Positions 8,628 to 15,891 of a stretch of DNA of 64,000 nucleotides are shown here, in pieces; within the stretch, counting starts at the first letter, position 1; each line of letters begins with the position of its first letter. The translations under genes were made by a program, and so were the position numbers. The notes below the pieces were generated by a model. It was given only the letters and a program-made list of their open reading frames with translations. It did no database searches and was not told where the DNA came from. Source of the DNA: Paraburkholderia caballeronis (GTDB lineage: Bacteria > Pseudomonadota > Gammaproteobacteria > Burkholderiales > Burkholderiaceae); assembly GCF_900104845.1 (NCBI RefSeq), contig NZ_FNSR01000001.1:1922001-1986000 (forward strand). Direction: 5' to 3'.

Positions 8628-9442
8628 AGCCGAACCGCGCTCTTCAGATCCTCGCGCTCGGCCTCGGCTTCGCGTTCCTGTACATCCCGATCGTCAGCCT
8701 GATCGTCTATTCGTTCAACGAGTCGCAGCTCGTCACCGTGTGGACGCGCTTTTCGACGCGCTGGTACGTCGCGCTCGTGAACGACGACGAACTGATCGCG
8801 GCCGCGTGGCTGTCGCTGCGGATCGGGCTGATGACCGCGTTCGCGTCGGTCGTGATCGGCACGTGGGCGGGTTTCGTGCTCGCGCGGATGGGCCGCTTTC
8901 GCGGCTTCACGCTGTACACCGGGATGATCAACGCGCCGCTCGTGATTCCCGAGGTGATCCAGGGCATTTCGCTCCTGCTGCTGTTCGTCGAGATGGGCAA
9001 GCTGCTCGGCTGGCCGGCGGGGCGCGGCGTCTTCACGATCTGGATCGGCCACGTGATGCTGTGCATCTCGTATGTCGCGATCATCGTGCAGTCGCGCGTG
9101 CGCGAACTGAATCCGTCGCTGGAGGAGGCCGCGCTCGACCTCGGCGCGACCCCGCTGAAGGTGTTTTTCACGATCACGCTGCCGCTGATCTCGCAGGCGC
9201 TGATGGCCGGCTGGCTGCTGTCGTTCACGCTGTCGATCGACGACCTCGTGCTGTCCGCGTTCCTGTCCGGCCCCGGTTCGACGACGCTGCCGCTCGTCGT
9301 GTTCTCGCGCGTGCGGCTCGGGCTGAACCCGGAGATGAACGCGCTCGCGACGCTGTTCATCCTCGTCGTCACGATCGGCGTCGTGCTCGGCAATCATTTC
9401 ATGCAGCGCGCCGAACGGCGGCGCACGGCGATGGCGCAGTAG
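8624..9442 (+). CDS. potI: Polyamine ABC transporter permease PotI
   Basis: The second permease subunit, 272 residues. It starts with a helix LGFAFLYIPIVSLIVYSFN and the family block WTRFSTRWYVALVNDDEL. The coupling loop is EAALDLGATPLKVFFTITLP. The segment SFTLSIDDLVLSAFLSGPGSTTLP is strongly conserved in PotI/PotC. It pairs with PotH to form the membrane pore. It is the last gene of potFGHI: a T-rich terminator begins 41 bases after the stop. Confidence 0.94.
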   Translation: MKPNRALQILALGLGFAFLYIPIVSLIVYSFNESQLVTVWTRFSTRWYVALVNDDELIAAAWLSLRIGLMTAFASVVIGTWAGFVLARMGRFRGFTLYTGMINAPLVIPEVIQGISLLLLFVEMGKLLGWPAGRGVFTIWIGHVMLCISYVAIIVQSRVRELNPSLEEAALDLGATPLKVFFTITLPLISQALMAGWLLSFTLSIDDLVLSAFLSGPGSTTLPLVVFSRVRLGLNPEMNALATLFILVVTIGVVLGNHFMQRAERRRTAMAQ

Positions 9443-9483
9443 CCAGTAGCGGGCCGGCACGTTGGGCGCGGGGACATCGAAAG

Positions 9484-9513
9484 GCGCGGGGTGAACACCT
9501 CGCGCTTTTTTTT
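9484..9513 (+). terminator. Rho-independent terminator of the pot operon
   Basis: Ten-base arms (9484-9493 and 9496-9505, one G-T pair) and eight T residues directly after. Confidence 0.88.
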
Positions 9514-9620
9514 CGACGTGCGCTGGCGGTTCGGCCATGTGCGCACGGTCGTTTGCACGGCGCGCGGAGCATGGCGCTATGATCGGGGGCGGGCCGAACC
9601 GGCCCGGCAGCGGAAGCACG

Positions 9621-9752
9621 ATGATCGAAGCTATGTTGGCGCGCGGCGCGTTCAGCGCGGGTTGGGACCAGTTGATCCGGCTATGGGAGCTGATCGTGAT
9701 GGTCTGCCGCTTTCTGTGGGAACTGCTGCGGCTGTTGAGCGGCGGCGGATGA
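9621..9752 (+). CDS. Possible 43-residue hydrophobic peptide
   Basis: A short open frame encodes a peptide with one strongly hydrophobic segment, roughly residues 17-40 (WDQLIRLWELIVMVCRFLWE...). It is rich in Trp, Leu and Val and ends SGGG. A GGAAG box lies just before the ATG. It sits 34 bases before the methyltransferase gene on the same strand and might be its leader or a small membrane protein. No family recognised; it could be a chance frame. Confidence 0.4.
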   Translation: MIEAMLARGAFSAGWDQLIRLWELIVMVCRFLWELLRLLSGGG

Positions 9753-9786
9753 CGCACGCGGCGCGCGAACCCCATGAGGGCACACG

Positions 9787-10566
9787 ATGATTATTGAAGA
9801 CTCCACCCGCCGCTTCAGCGACCGGGTCGCGGATTACGTGAAGTACAGGCCGACGTATCCGCGCGAAGTGGTGACGTTCGTGCACGCGGAATGCGCGGTC
9901 GCGCCGGGTGCGCCGGTCGCCGACATCGGCGCGGGCACCGGCATTTCGGCGCGGCTCTTTCTCGACGCGGGGCATCCGGTGTTCGCGGTCGAGCCGAACG
10001 CCGCGATGCGCGCGGCGGCCGATGCGTGGCTCGCCGGTTTCCCCGCGTACCGCAGCGTCGCGGGCACCGCGGAGGCGACGACGCTCGACGCCGCGAGCGT
10101 CGATCTCGTGATCGCCGCGCAGGCGTTCCACTGGTTCGACAAGGCGGGCGCGCGGCGCGAGTTCGCGCGCATTCTGAAGCCGCGCGGCGCGATCGCGCTG
10201 TTCTGGAACAGCCGCCTGCTCGAAGGCTCCGCGTTCCTGACCGGCTACGAGGCGCTGCTGCAACGCTATTGCCCGGACTATGCGCGGGTCGCGGAAAGTT
10301 ATCCGGACGACGCGGCGATGGCCGACTGGTTCGGCGACGGCTTCGAGCACAGGACCGTGTTCCCGAACGCACAGTGGCTCGACTTCGACGGGCTGAAAGG
10401 GCGGTTGATGTCGTCGTCGTATGCGCCGAAGGCCGGCGATCCGCATCATGAGCCGATGCTGGCCGCACTGCGCGAACTGTTCGACGCGACCGCGCGCGAT
10501 GGCCGCGTGAACTTCGAATACGAGACGCGCGTGTACGCGGGCCGCCCGCTGCGCGACCGCGCGTGA
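9787..10566 (+). CDS. Class I SAM-dependent methyltransferase (type 11)
   Basis: A 259-residue cytosolic methyltransferase. It begins with the common leader FSDRVADYVKYRPTYP. SAM-binding motif I is VADIGAGTGISAR (about residues 44-56), the acidic residue after strand 2 is in VFAVEPNAAM, and motif IV is VDLVIAAQAFHWFD. This Rossmann fold methylates small molecules in many bacteria; the substrate cannot be told here. A GAGGG box precedes the ATG. It is convergent with the flavin monooxygenase downstream, whose stop is 24 bases away. Confidence 0.85.
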   Translation: MIIEDSTRRFSDRVADYVKYRPTYPREVVTFVHAECAVAPGAPVADIGAGTGISARLFLDAGHPVFAVEPNAAMRAAADAWLAGFPAYRSVAGTAEATTLDAASVDLVIAAQAFHWFDKAGARREFARILKPRGAIALFWNSRLLEGSAFLTGYEALLQRYCPDYARVAESYPDDAAMADWFGDGFEHRTVFPNAQWLDFDGLKGRLMSSSYAPKAGDPHHEPMLAALRELFDATARDGRVNFEYETRVYAGRPLRDRA

Positions 10567-10590
10567 GTCCTGTGAGAGTGGCTCGCGGGA

Positions 10591-12072
10591 TCAGCGCGCG
10601 AACACGTAGTCGCGTTCGCGCACGCGCCGCGTGCGGCGCCGGAACTCGAACGTGAAGCCCGGCCAGATGGCGGTGTTGCGGCCGTCCTTCGTCTGATACC
10701 AGCTGCGGCAGCCGGACTGCCACACCGACCGCTTCATGTCGCGCTGAAGCCGCTCGTTGAACGCGTGCTGCACGTCGGCGCGCACGGCCATCGAGCGCGC
10801 GCCGTTGCGCCGTAGCGCGCGGATGCAGTCCGCGACATAGCGGATCTGCGACTCGATCATGTAGATCATCGAGCTATGCCCGAGGCCGGTGTTCGGGCCG
10901 GCGAGCAGGAACAGGTTCGGGAAGCCGGCGACGGTCGTGCCGAGATACGCCTGCGGGCCGTCGCGTCGCCACGCCGCGCCGAGATCCGCGCCGTTCGCGC
11001 CGACGATCTCGAACGGCGCATCGGCGTCGTTGAAGCGAAAGCCGGTGCCGCAGACGATCGCGTCGAGCGGATGATGCGCGCCGTCGGCGGTCACAATGCC
11101 GTCCGCGACGATCTCGCGGATCGCGGTCGTCACGACGTCGACGTTCGGCTGCGCGAGCGCCGGATAATAGTCGCTCGACAGCAGCACGCGCTTGCAGCCG
11201 AGCACGTAGTCGGGCGTCAGTTTCGCGCGCAGCGCCGGGTCCGCGACCTTACGCGCGAGATACGCGTGCGCGAATTTCATCGAGCCGCGCATCAGCCGCG
11301 GGTTCGCGATGAACGCGAGCGCATGCGCTTCGAGTTGCCAGTAGATCGCGCCGCGCACGATCCGTTGCGCGAGCGGCAGGCGCGCGAACAGCCGCTGCGT
11401 TCGCGGGCCGATCGCAAGATCGCGGCGCGGCAGCACCCATGGCGCGGTGCGCTGGAACACGGTCAGACGCGCGACACGCGGCTGGATCTGCGGCACGAAC
11501 TGGATCGCGCTCGCGCCGGTGCCGATCACGCCGACGCGCATGCCGTCGAGCGCATAGTCGTGATCCCAGCGCGCGGAGTGGAACAGCCGGCCTTCGAACC
11601 GTTCGATGCCGTCGATGTCCGGCATCGCGGGGCGCGACAGCGGACCGCTCGCGGCGATCAGCAGATCGGCTTCGACGGTTCGACGCGCGCCGTCGCAGTC
11701 GACGTCGATCGTCCAGACGCCGCGCGTGTCGTCGAAGCGCGCGGCGCTCACGCGCGAGCGGCAGCGGATGAACCGCTCGACGTCGTACCTGCGCGCGCAA
11801 TGCAGCAGGTACGCGAGGATTTCGCGCTGCGTGCCGTACGTGCGCGACCACGCGGGATTCGGCTCGAACGAGAACGAATAGAGGTGCGAGGGCACGTCGC
11901 ACGCGGCGCCCGGATAGGTGTTGTCGCGCCACGTGCCGCCCGGCGTGTCGCCGGCTTCGTAGATCGTGAACGATTCGATGCCGAGGCGTAGCAGGCGGAT
12001 CGCCATGCCGATGCCGGCGAAGCCGCTGCCGACGATCGCGATGCGCGGCGTCGTTGACGGACCAGAGCGCAT
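10591..12072 (-). CDS. FAD-dependent monooxygenase, Baeyer-Villiger type
   Basis: A 493-residue flavoprotein. The FAD dinucleotide motif is IAIVGSGFAGIG (about residues 11-22) and the NADPH motif is VGVIGTGASAIQ. Between them lies FEGRLFHSARWDHD, close to the Baeyer-Villiger fingerprint FxGxxxHxxxW. GGTWRDNTYPGAACDVPSHLYSFSF is typical for this class. Such enzymes insert oxygen next to ketones or oxidise cyclic hydrocarbons; the substrate is unknown. ATG 12072 gives the expected short N-terminus before the GxGxxG strand. It stands alone, convergent with the methyltransferase gene. Confidence 0.86.
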   Translation of the reverse strand: MRSGPSTTPRIAIVGSGFAGIGMAIRLLRLGIESFTIYEAGDTPGGTWRDNTYPGAACDVPSHLYSFSFEPNPAWSRTYGTQREILAYLLHCARRYDVERFIRCRSRVSAARFDDTRGVWTIDVDCDGARRTVEADLLIAASGPLSRPAMPDIDGIERFEGRLFHSARWDHDYALDGMRVGVIGTGASAIQFVPQIQPRVARLTVFQRTAPWVLPRRDLAIGPRTQRLFARLPLAQRIVRGAIYWQLEAHALAFIANPRLMRGSMKFAHAYLARKVADPALRAKLTPDYVLGCKRVLLSSDYYPALAQPNVDVVTTAIREIVADGIVTADGAHHPLDAIVCGTGFRFNDADAPFEIVGANGADLGAAWRRDGPQAYLGTTVAGFPNLFLLAGPNTGLGHSSMIYMIESQIRYVADCIRALRRNGARSMAVRADVQHAFNERLQRDMKRSVWQSGCRSWYQTKDGRNTAIWPGFTFEFRRRTRRVRERDYVFAR

Positions 12073-12135
12073 GCTGTTCCCGTGTGATGGAGATTGACGC
12101 GACGCCCGCGTTGCTACGCGGCGTCCGGAAAAGCG

Positions 12136-12159
12136 GACGGGCTCCGCGAGGAGCCCGTC
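12136..12159 (-). terminator. Terminator for the TPR/Gly-rich protein gene
   Basis: Ten-base perfect arms with a GCGA loop; on the minus strand the hairpin is followed by CGCTTTTCC. It lies 63 bases beyond the stop at 12222. Confidence 0.65.
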
Positions 12160-12221
12160 GTCGTATGGCGTCCGGCGCGAGCGCCGACGCGTTATGCCGG
12201 CGCGGCCCGGTTTTCGATGGG

Positions 12222-13409
12222 TTAGCTGTTGTCCCAGTTGCCCGAGTCGCCGTTGCTGCCCATGTCGACGCCGCCGGAACCGCTGCCGTCGTCCCAGTCG
12301 TTCGAGCCCTGGCCGAAATCGACGCCGCCGTCGTTGTTGCTGCCGTCGCGCTGGATGCGGCGGCCCTCGTCGTCGACCAGCACGTCGCGTTCGATCACGC
12401 GGTCGCCGCGTCCGCCGCCGAGCACCTGGCCGAGCAGCACGCCGGTCAGCAGGCCGCCCATGCCGCCGCCGAACCCGCCGCCGCCTTGCTGTACGATCAC
12501 CTGCGGCGGTTGTTGCGGCGGATACGGGCCTTGCGGCTGACGGCCGAAGTTCGCGTCGGCTTCGCGCGCATACGGGGAGTCGCCGCCCGCCGGCGCGGCT
12601 TGCGCGGGCGCCGCGTTCGGATCGGGGCGGCCTTCGGCGCGCGCCTTCAGGCTTTCCACCTGGCGTTCGAGATCCTCGATCTGATACGGCGGCACCGGAT
12701 TCGCGCTGTTCGACAGCGCCTCGACGAGACCGCGCAGTTGCGTCTCCAGACCTTCGGTTTCGCGTTCGAGCACGTCATGGCCCGCGGCGGTCGACAGCTT
12801 CAGGTCGAGCTTCAGCGTGCGCACCGCGTTCAGCAGTTCGGTCGCGCGCCGCAACTGGTCACGGCGCTCGTCGCCCGCCTTCGAGTCCTCGGTGGACTTC
12901 GCGCGGCGCAGCGTCCAGCGCAGCACGAGCGCGACCAGCGCGATCACCAGCGCGATGCCGATCCATGCGCCGATCGACGGCCCGTGATGCGCGCTTGCGC
13001 CGAGCGCGGCGACGGCCGGCGCGGCCGCGGCCTGCGGCTGCACGAACGGATTGGCGGCGCGGCTCGTCGTGCCGCCGTTCGCGCGCGCGGCGTCGGAGCG
13101 GATGCGCGACTCGATCTGCGCGAAACGCGACGGCGACGCGAAGTGCAGTTGCGGATCGAGCGACTTCGCCTGCTCGATCTGCGCGAGCGCGTCCGCATAA
13201 CGGCCTTCGCGATGCAGCACCTGCGCATACAGATAATGGGCGTGCGCGCTGTCCGGATGCGCTGCGAGCACCTGCACGAGCCCGGCGTCCGCGCGCTGCC
13301 AGTCGCCTTGCGACATCGCGGATTCGATTTGCTGGACGGTCGGTACCGCAAACGCCGCGCCGCTCGCGAACGCGAGCGAGGCGAGGAGGGCGGCGAGAAA
13401 CTTTTTCAT
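12222..13409 (-). CDS. TPR-like membrane protein with Gly-rich tail
   Basis: A 395-residue protein of unknown function. Residues 1-21 are a signal peptide (MKKFLAALLASLAFASGAAFA). A short TPR-like part follows (QADAGLVQVL..., HAHYLYAQVLHREGRYADALAQIEQA). One membrane helix is near 147-167 (IGAWIGIALVIALVALVLRW). A charged, coiled-coil-prone region follows (DQLRRATELLNAVRTLKLDL). The C-terminus is low complexity: a GGGGFGGGMGGLL block, then a Ser/Asn/Asp/Gly-rich tail. It follows the PspA-like gene on the same strand with a hairpin between them. I infer a joint envelope-stress role; no function is proven. Confidence 0.75.
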   Translation of the reverse strand: MKKFLAALLASLAFASGAAFAVPTVQQIESAMSQGDWQRADAGLVQVLAAHPDSAHAHYLYAQVLHREGRYADALAQIEQAKSLDPQLHFASPSRFAQIESRIRSDAARANGGTTSRAANPFVQPQAAAAPAVAALGASAHHGPSIGAWIGIALVIALVALVLRWTLRRAKSTEDSKAGDERRDQLRRATELLNAVRTLKLDLKLSTAAGHDVLERETEGLETQLRGLVEALSNSANPVPPYQIEDLERQVESLKARAEGRPDPNAAPAQAAPAGGDSPYAREADANFGRQPQGPYPPQQPPQVIVQQGGGGFGGGMGGLLTGVLLGQVLGGGRGDRVIERDVLVDDEGRRIQRDGSNNDGGVDFGQGSNDWDDGSGSGGVDMGSNGDSGNWDNS

Positions 13410-13461
13410 GTGCCAAGCCGGGCGGCTTCGACGCCCGTCTCCATGACGATTCGGAAAACGT

Positions 13462-13489
13462 GGATGCGGCGCACGATGACACCGCATCC
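13462..13489 (-). terminator. Hairpin after the pspA-like gene
   Basis: Eight-base perfect arms (13462-13469 and 13482-13489) with a 12-base loop, followed on the minus strand by ACGTTTTCC. Likely a weak terminator between pspA-like and the TPR gene. Confidence 0.5.
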
Positions 13490-13505
13490 GGTCACGTCCG
13501 CCGCG

Positions 13506-14186
13506 TTACTGCGCGGGCGTGTTCAACTGCTTCTTCAGTGCTTCGAGCCGGTCGTCGACGGACGGCCCCTTGTTCAGCGCGGCGAGCTTGTCCTCAAGCG
13601 CCTTGCCGCTCGACACGTCCGCCGAGTTCAGGCGTGCATCGGAGCGCGCGTTCGACAGCGAGACCTTTTCCTCCAGCCGCTCGAAGTCGCCGGACAGATT
13701 CTTGCCGCCGATGCCGCCGAGCGCGGTGGCCGCGACGTCCTTCGCCTGCGCGATCTGCTGCTTCGCCTGCAGGATGTTCGAGCGCGCGTTCAGGTCGTTG
13801 CGGCGCTGGCGCATCTCGTCGATCTGCTGCTTCAGTTGATCGACGGACGGTTCGAGTTTCGCGAGTTCGGTGGCGAGCGCGTCGCGCTCCGCTTCGGCGG
13901 TGGCCTGCGCGCCGAGCGCCTCGCGCGCGAGCGCTTCATCGCCGGATTGCAGCGCGCGCTTCGCGCCGTCCTCGTACTTCTTCGCCTTGTCGGCCGCGAC
14001 ATCGCGCTTGCTTTGCTGCGTCGCGACCTGCGCCTGGATCTCGATGAGCGAGTTCTCGGCCTTCGCGATGCTTTCGTCCAGTTCGCGCACGATCTGGCGC
14101 GCGTCGCGGGACGGGTCCTGCACGGATTCGGCTGCGTCGTTCAGCAGCCCCTTGAGCGTGCGCGAGATGGTGTCAAAAAGCGACAT
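13506..14186 (-). CDS. pspA: PspA/IM30 family envelope-stress protein
   Basis: A 226-residue, almost wholly helical coiled-coil protein of the PspA/IM30 (ESCRT-III-like) family, which binds the inner face of the cytoplasmic membrane and protects it. The N-terminus MSLFDTISRTLKGLLNDAAE is the amphipathic membrane-binding helix. It is followed by long heptad stretches such as ARQIVRELDESIAKAENSLIEI and LAKLEPSVDQLKQQIDEMRQ. The start is decided by GGAGGAATTC just before ATG 14186; two upstream in-frame ATGs lack this. No pspBC genes adjoin; the partner seems to be the downstream TPR/Gly-rich membrane protein. Confidence 0.88.
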   Translation of the reverse strand: MSLFDTISRTLKGLLNDAAESVQDPSRDARQIVRELDESIAKAENSLIEIQAQVATQQSKRDVAADKAKKYEDGAKRALQSGDEALAREALGAQATAEAERDALATELAKLEPSVDQLKQQIDEMRQRRNDLNARSNILQAKQQIAQAKDVAATALGGIGGKNLSGDFERLEEKVSLSNARSDARLNSADVSSGKALEDKLAALNKGPSVDDRLEALKKQLNTPAQ

Positions 14187-14661
14187 GAATTCCTCCATGG
14201 ATTGAGATCGGCAGGCGGCCTGCCGAGATGCATGCATGCCCGGTTCGCGGGTCGGCTCTCGTGAGCTTACGCCGCTTTGTGCGAGCCGCGCATGTTGCGC
14301 GCAAATCGGGGCGGTAACGCCGATTGCAATAGCGCGCGCAGCGGTTTTGTCGCATTGCGTTCGCTCGCGTGAACTGCTACGGGCGCCGTTGCTGGCGGAT
14401 ATTACACCACGGCTGATCTTAAACGCGGCTTAAAGCCGCGGGTCGCGGCGGCGGGCATGGAAATGCTCAGCGCGTTGCGGGGTGGGGGCTAGCGGGGGTA
14501 TCGAGCAGGGTGAAACCGTTTCGATGCGAGCGATGAATGACGTTGCGGGGCAACGGGTTACTTTGCGGAACACGGTGCGGGTCGAACGGGATCGCGCGTG
14601 CGCGTTCGGATAGATGCTTGCTGCGTCGGCGGCGCTGCCGCACCCGGCTTCGCGTCTCCGC
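14187..14661. other. 475-bp intergenic region upstream of pspA-like gene
   Basis: No gene supported. It holds a short palindrome, CGCGGCTT-A-AAGCCGCG, at 14424-14440, 238 bases before the pspA-like start, which could be an operator or the terminator of the gene ending at 14662. No clear sigma-54 element was seen. Confidence 0.4.
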
Positions 14662-15327
14662 TCAAGCGAAGTGGCCGTCCTCGGGCGCGGGGCCGCCGCG
14701 ATGTTCGTCCGCGTCGTCGTGCGCGATCGCGGGCCGCATCGCTTTCGCGAACGGCGACGACGACAGCGAACGCGGCGGATCGTCTTCGAGACGCGTTTCG
14801 TTGGTGCAGGAAAGCCCGGCGTCGTCGGCTTCGGCGCTCAGGCGAGCGACCGCCTGCGCGATCTCGCGGGCCGCGCGTCCCACGTCCGGTTCGGCCGCGA
14901 GCGGTGAAGCCGCAGTGAGCGGATTCGCGTGTTGCGTTTCGTCGATCGCGGGAGCGTGGCCAGCCTGCTGCACGAGCGGCGCGGATTCGTCCGTGTGGTC
15001 GCGAGCCTCCGCGCGTTCATCGTGCGACTGCGCGGCCTCTGTCGCTTCCTGCGCCGCGAGCGTGCCGCGCAGCGCGCTGCCGCGCCCGTGCCGCAGCGGC
15101 CGCGCCGCCTTGCGCAGCACTTGCGCGAGCGCGTCCGGCTCGCGCGGCGCGTTCAGCCGGTCGACGATGCTCGCCGCCTTCACCTGGTCGCTGGTCGCGC
15201 TGAACGCGATCACCGCGCGGCGCATCAGTTCGCTGACGCTGATGCCGAGCCCGTCGGCGGTGGCAGCGATCGCGCGCTTCTGCGCGGGCGTGACGAAGAC
15301 GACGATGCGTTCACTAGGCTTGTTCAT
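14662..15327 (-). CDS. Ribbon-helix-helix-like protein with disordered tail
   Basis: A 221-residue protein. The first 60 residues (SERIVVFVTPAQKRAIAATA then LGISVSELMRRAVIAFSA) have the strand-helix-helix pattern of MetJ/Arc-type DNA-binding proteins. The remainder is Ala/Glu/Asp/Arg-rich and probably disordered, with an acidic/His end (HDDADEHRGG). The frame continues up to 15432, but the domain start fixes ATG 15327. Its DNA target and role are unknown; no antitoxin-toxin partner lies next to it. It is divergent from the PBP1a gene. Confidence 0.65.
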   Translation of the reverse strand: MNKPSERIVVFVTPAQKRAIAATADGLGISVSELMRRAVIAFSATSDQVKAASIVDRLNAPREPDALAQVLRKAARPLRHGRGSALRGTLAAQEATEAAQSHDERAEARDHTDESAPLVQQAGHAPAIDETQHANPLTAASPLAAEPDVGRAAREIAQAVARLSAEADDAGLSCTNETRLEDDPPRSLSSSPFAKAMRPAIAHDDADEHRGGPAPEDGHFA

Positions 15328-15891
15328 GGTCGGCGGACTCGGCTTCGTGGGGCCGCGGTTCCGGTCGCGCGAAACAGCCGCGGGACGCGGGGCGTGATGC
15401 GAGAGGTTTGGCGTGCGGCTGGAATTCATCATACGGCGTCACCGCCGATCCGCAAGCGAAGCGTGTTCCCACGGTGCGGCGGCGCGCATACGGGCGGCGC
15501 AAGAATATGCCGCGCGATCAAGCGGTTGGCGCGTTTTCCGGCGACTTGTCCCCAAGCCTGTGAACAGTTTCTGTGTATAACCGCGGAAGCCGCGCATCGA
15601 GCGGCTTTTTTCGCGCCGTAGCCCCGGCGGGCCGCGCACGCGTGGAATTTCTTACAAAAAAAGCCGGTCCGGCCCGACGGAAATTTATTTAGAATGCGCT
15701 GTTACATTGTGCGCGGCGGCAAAACGTCGTCGCGCCGCGCGGCCGAACGGGGGACGGGGCCGCGCGAAAGCGGCGTTCCGCCGGGCGCCGCCGCGACGAG
15801 CCGCAGTGGCGCGATGACGCCATGACCCAGATTCTTGCGCGCGAGCCGCGCGCAGCAGGGGCGTGAACGATCCGCGCCATTCATTCCAGTC
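15328..15891. other. Divergent intergenic region before the PBP1a gene
   Basis: A 564-bp region with both promoters expected. It contains a consensus DnaA-box sequence (TGTGTATAA, 15572-15580, complement of TTATACACA) and an AT-rich patch at 15650-15705 with TAGAAT (15690-15695) as a possible -10 of the PBP gene. A single DnaA box is not an origin. No gene is supported. Confidence 0.4.

Noticed and set aside
14662..15327. Toxin-antitoxin pair
   Set aside because: The ribbon-helix-helix-like protein has no small toxin gene next to it; the neighbours are a pspA-like gene and a penicillin-binding protein.
15572..15580. Replication origin
   Set aside because: Only one DnaA box and no AT-rich unwinding element or dnaA/parAB genes nearby.
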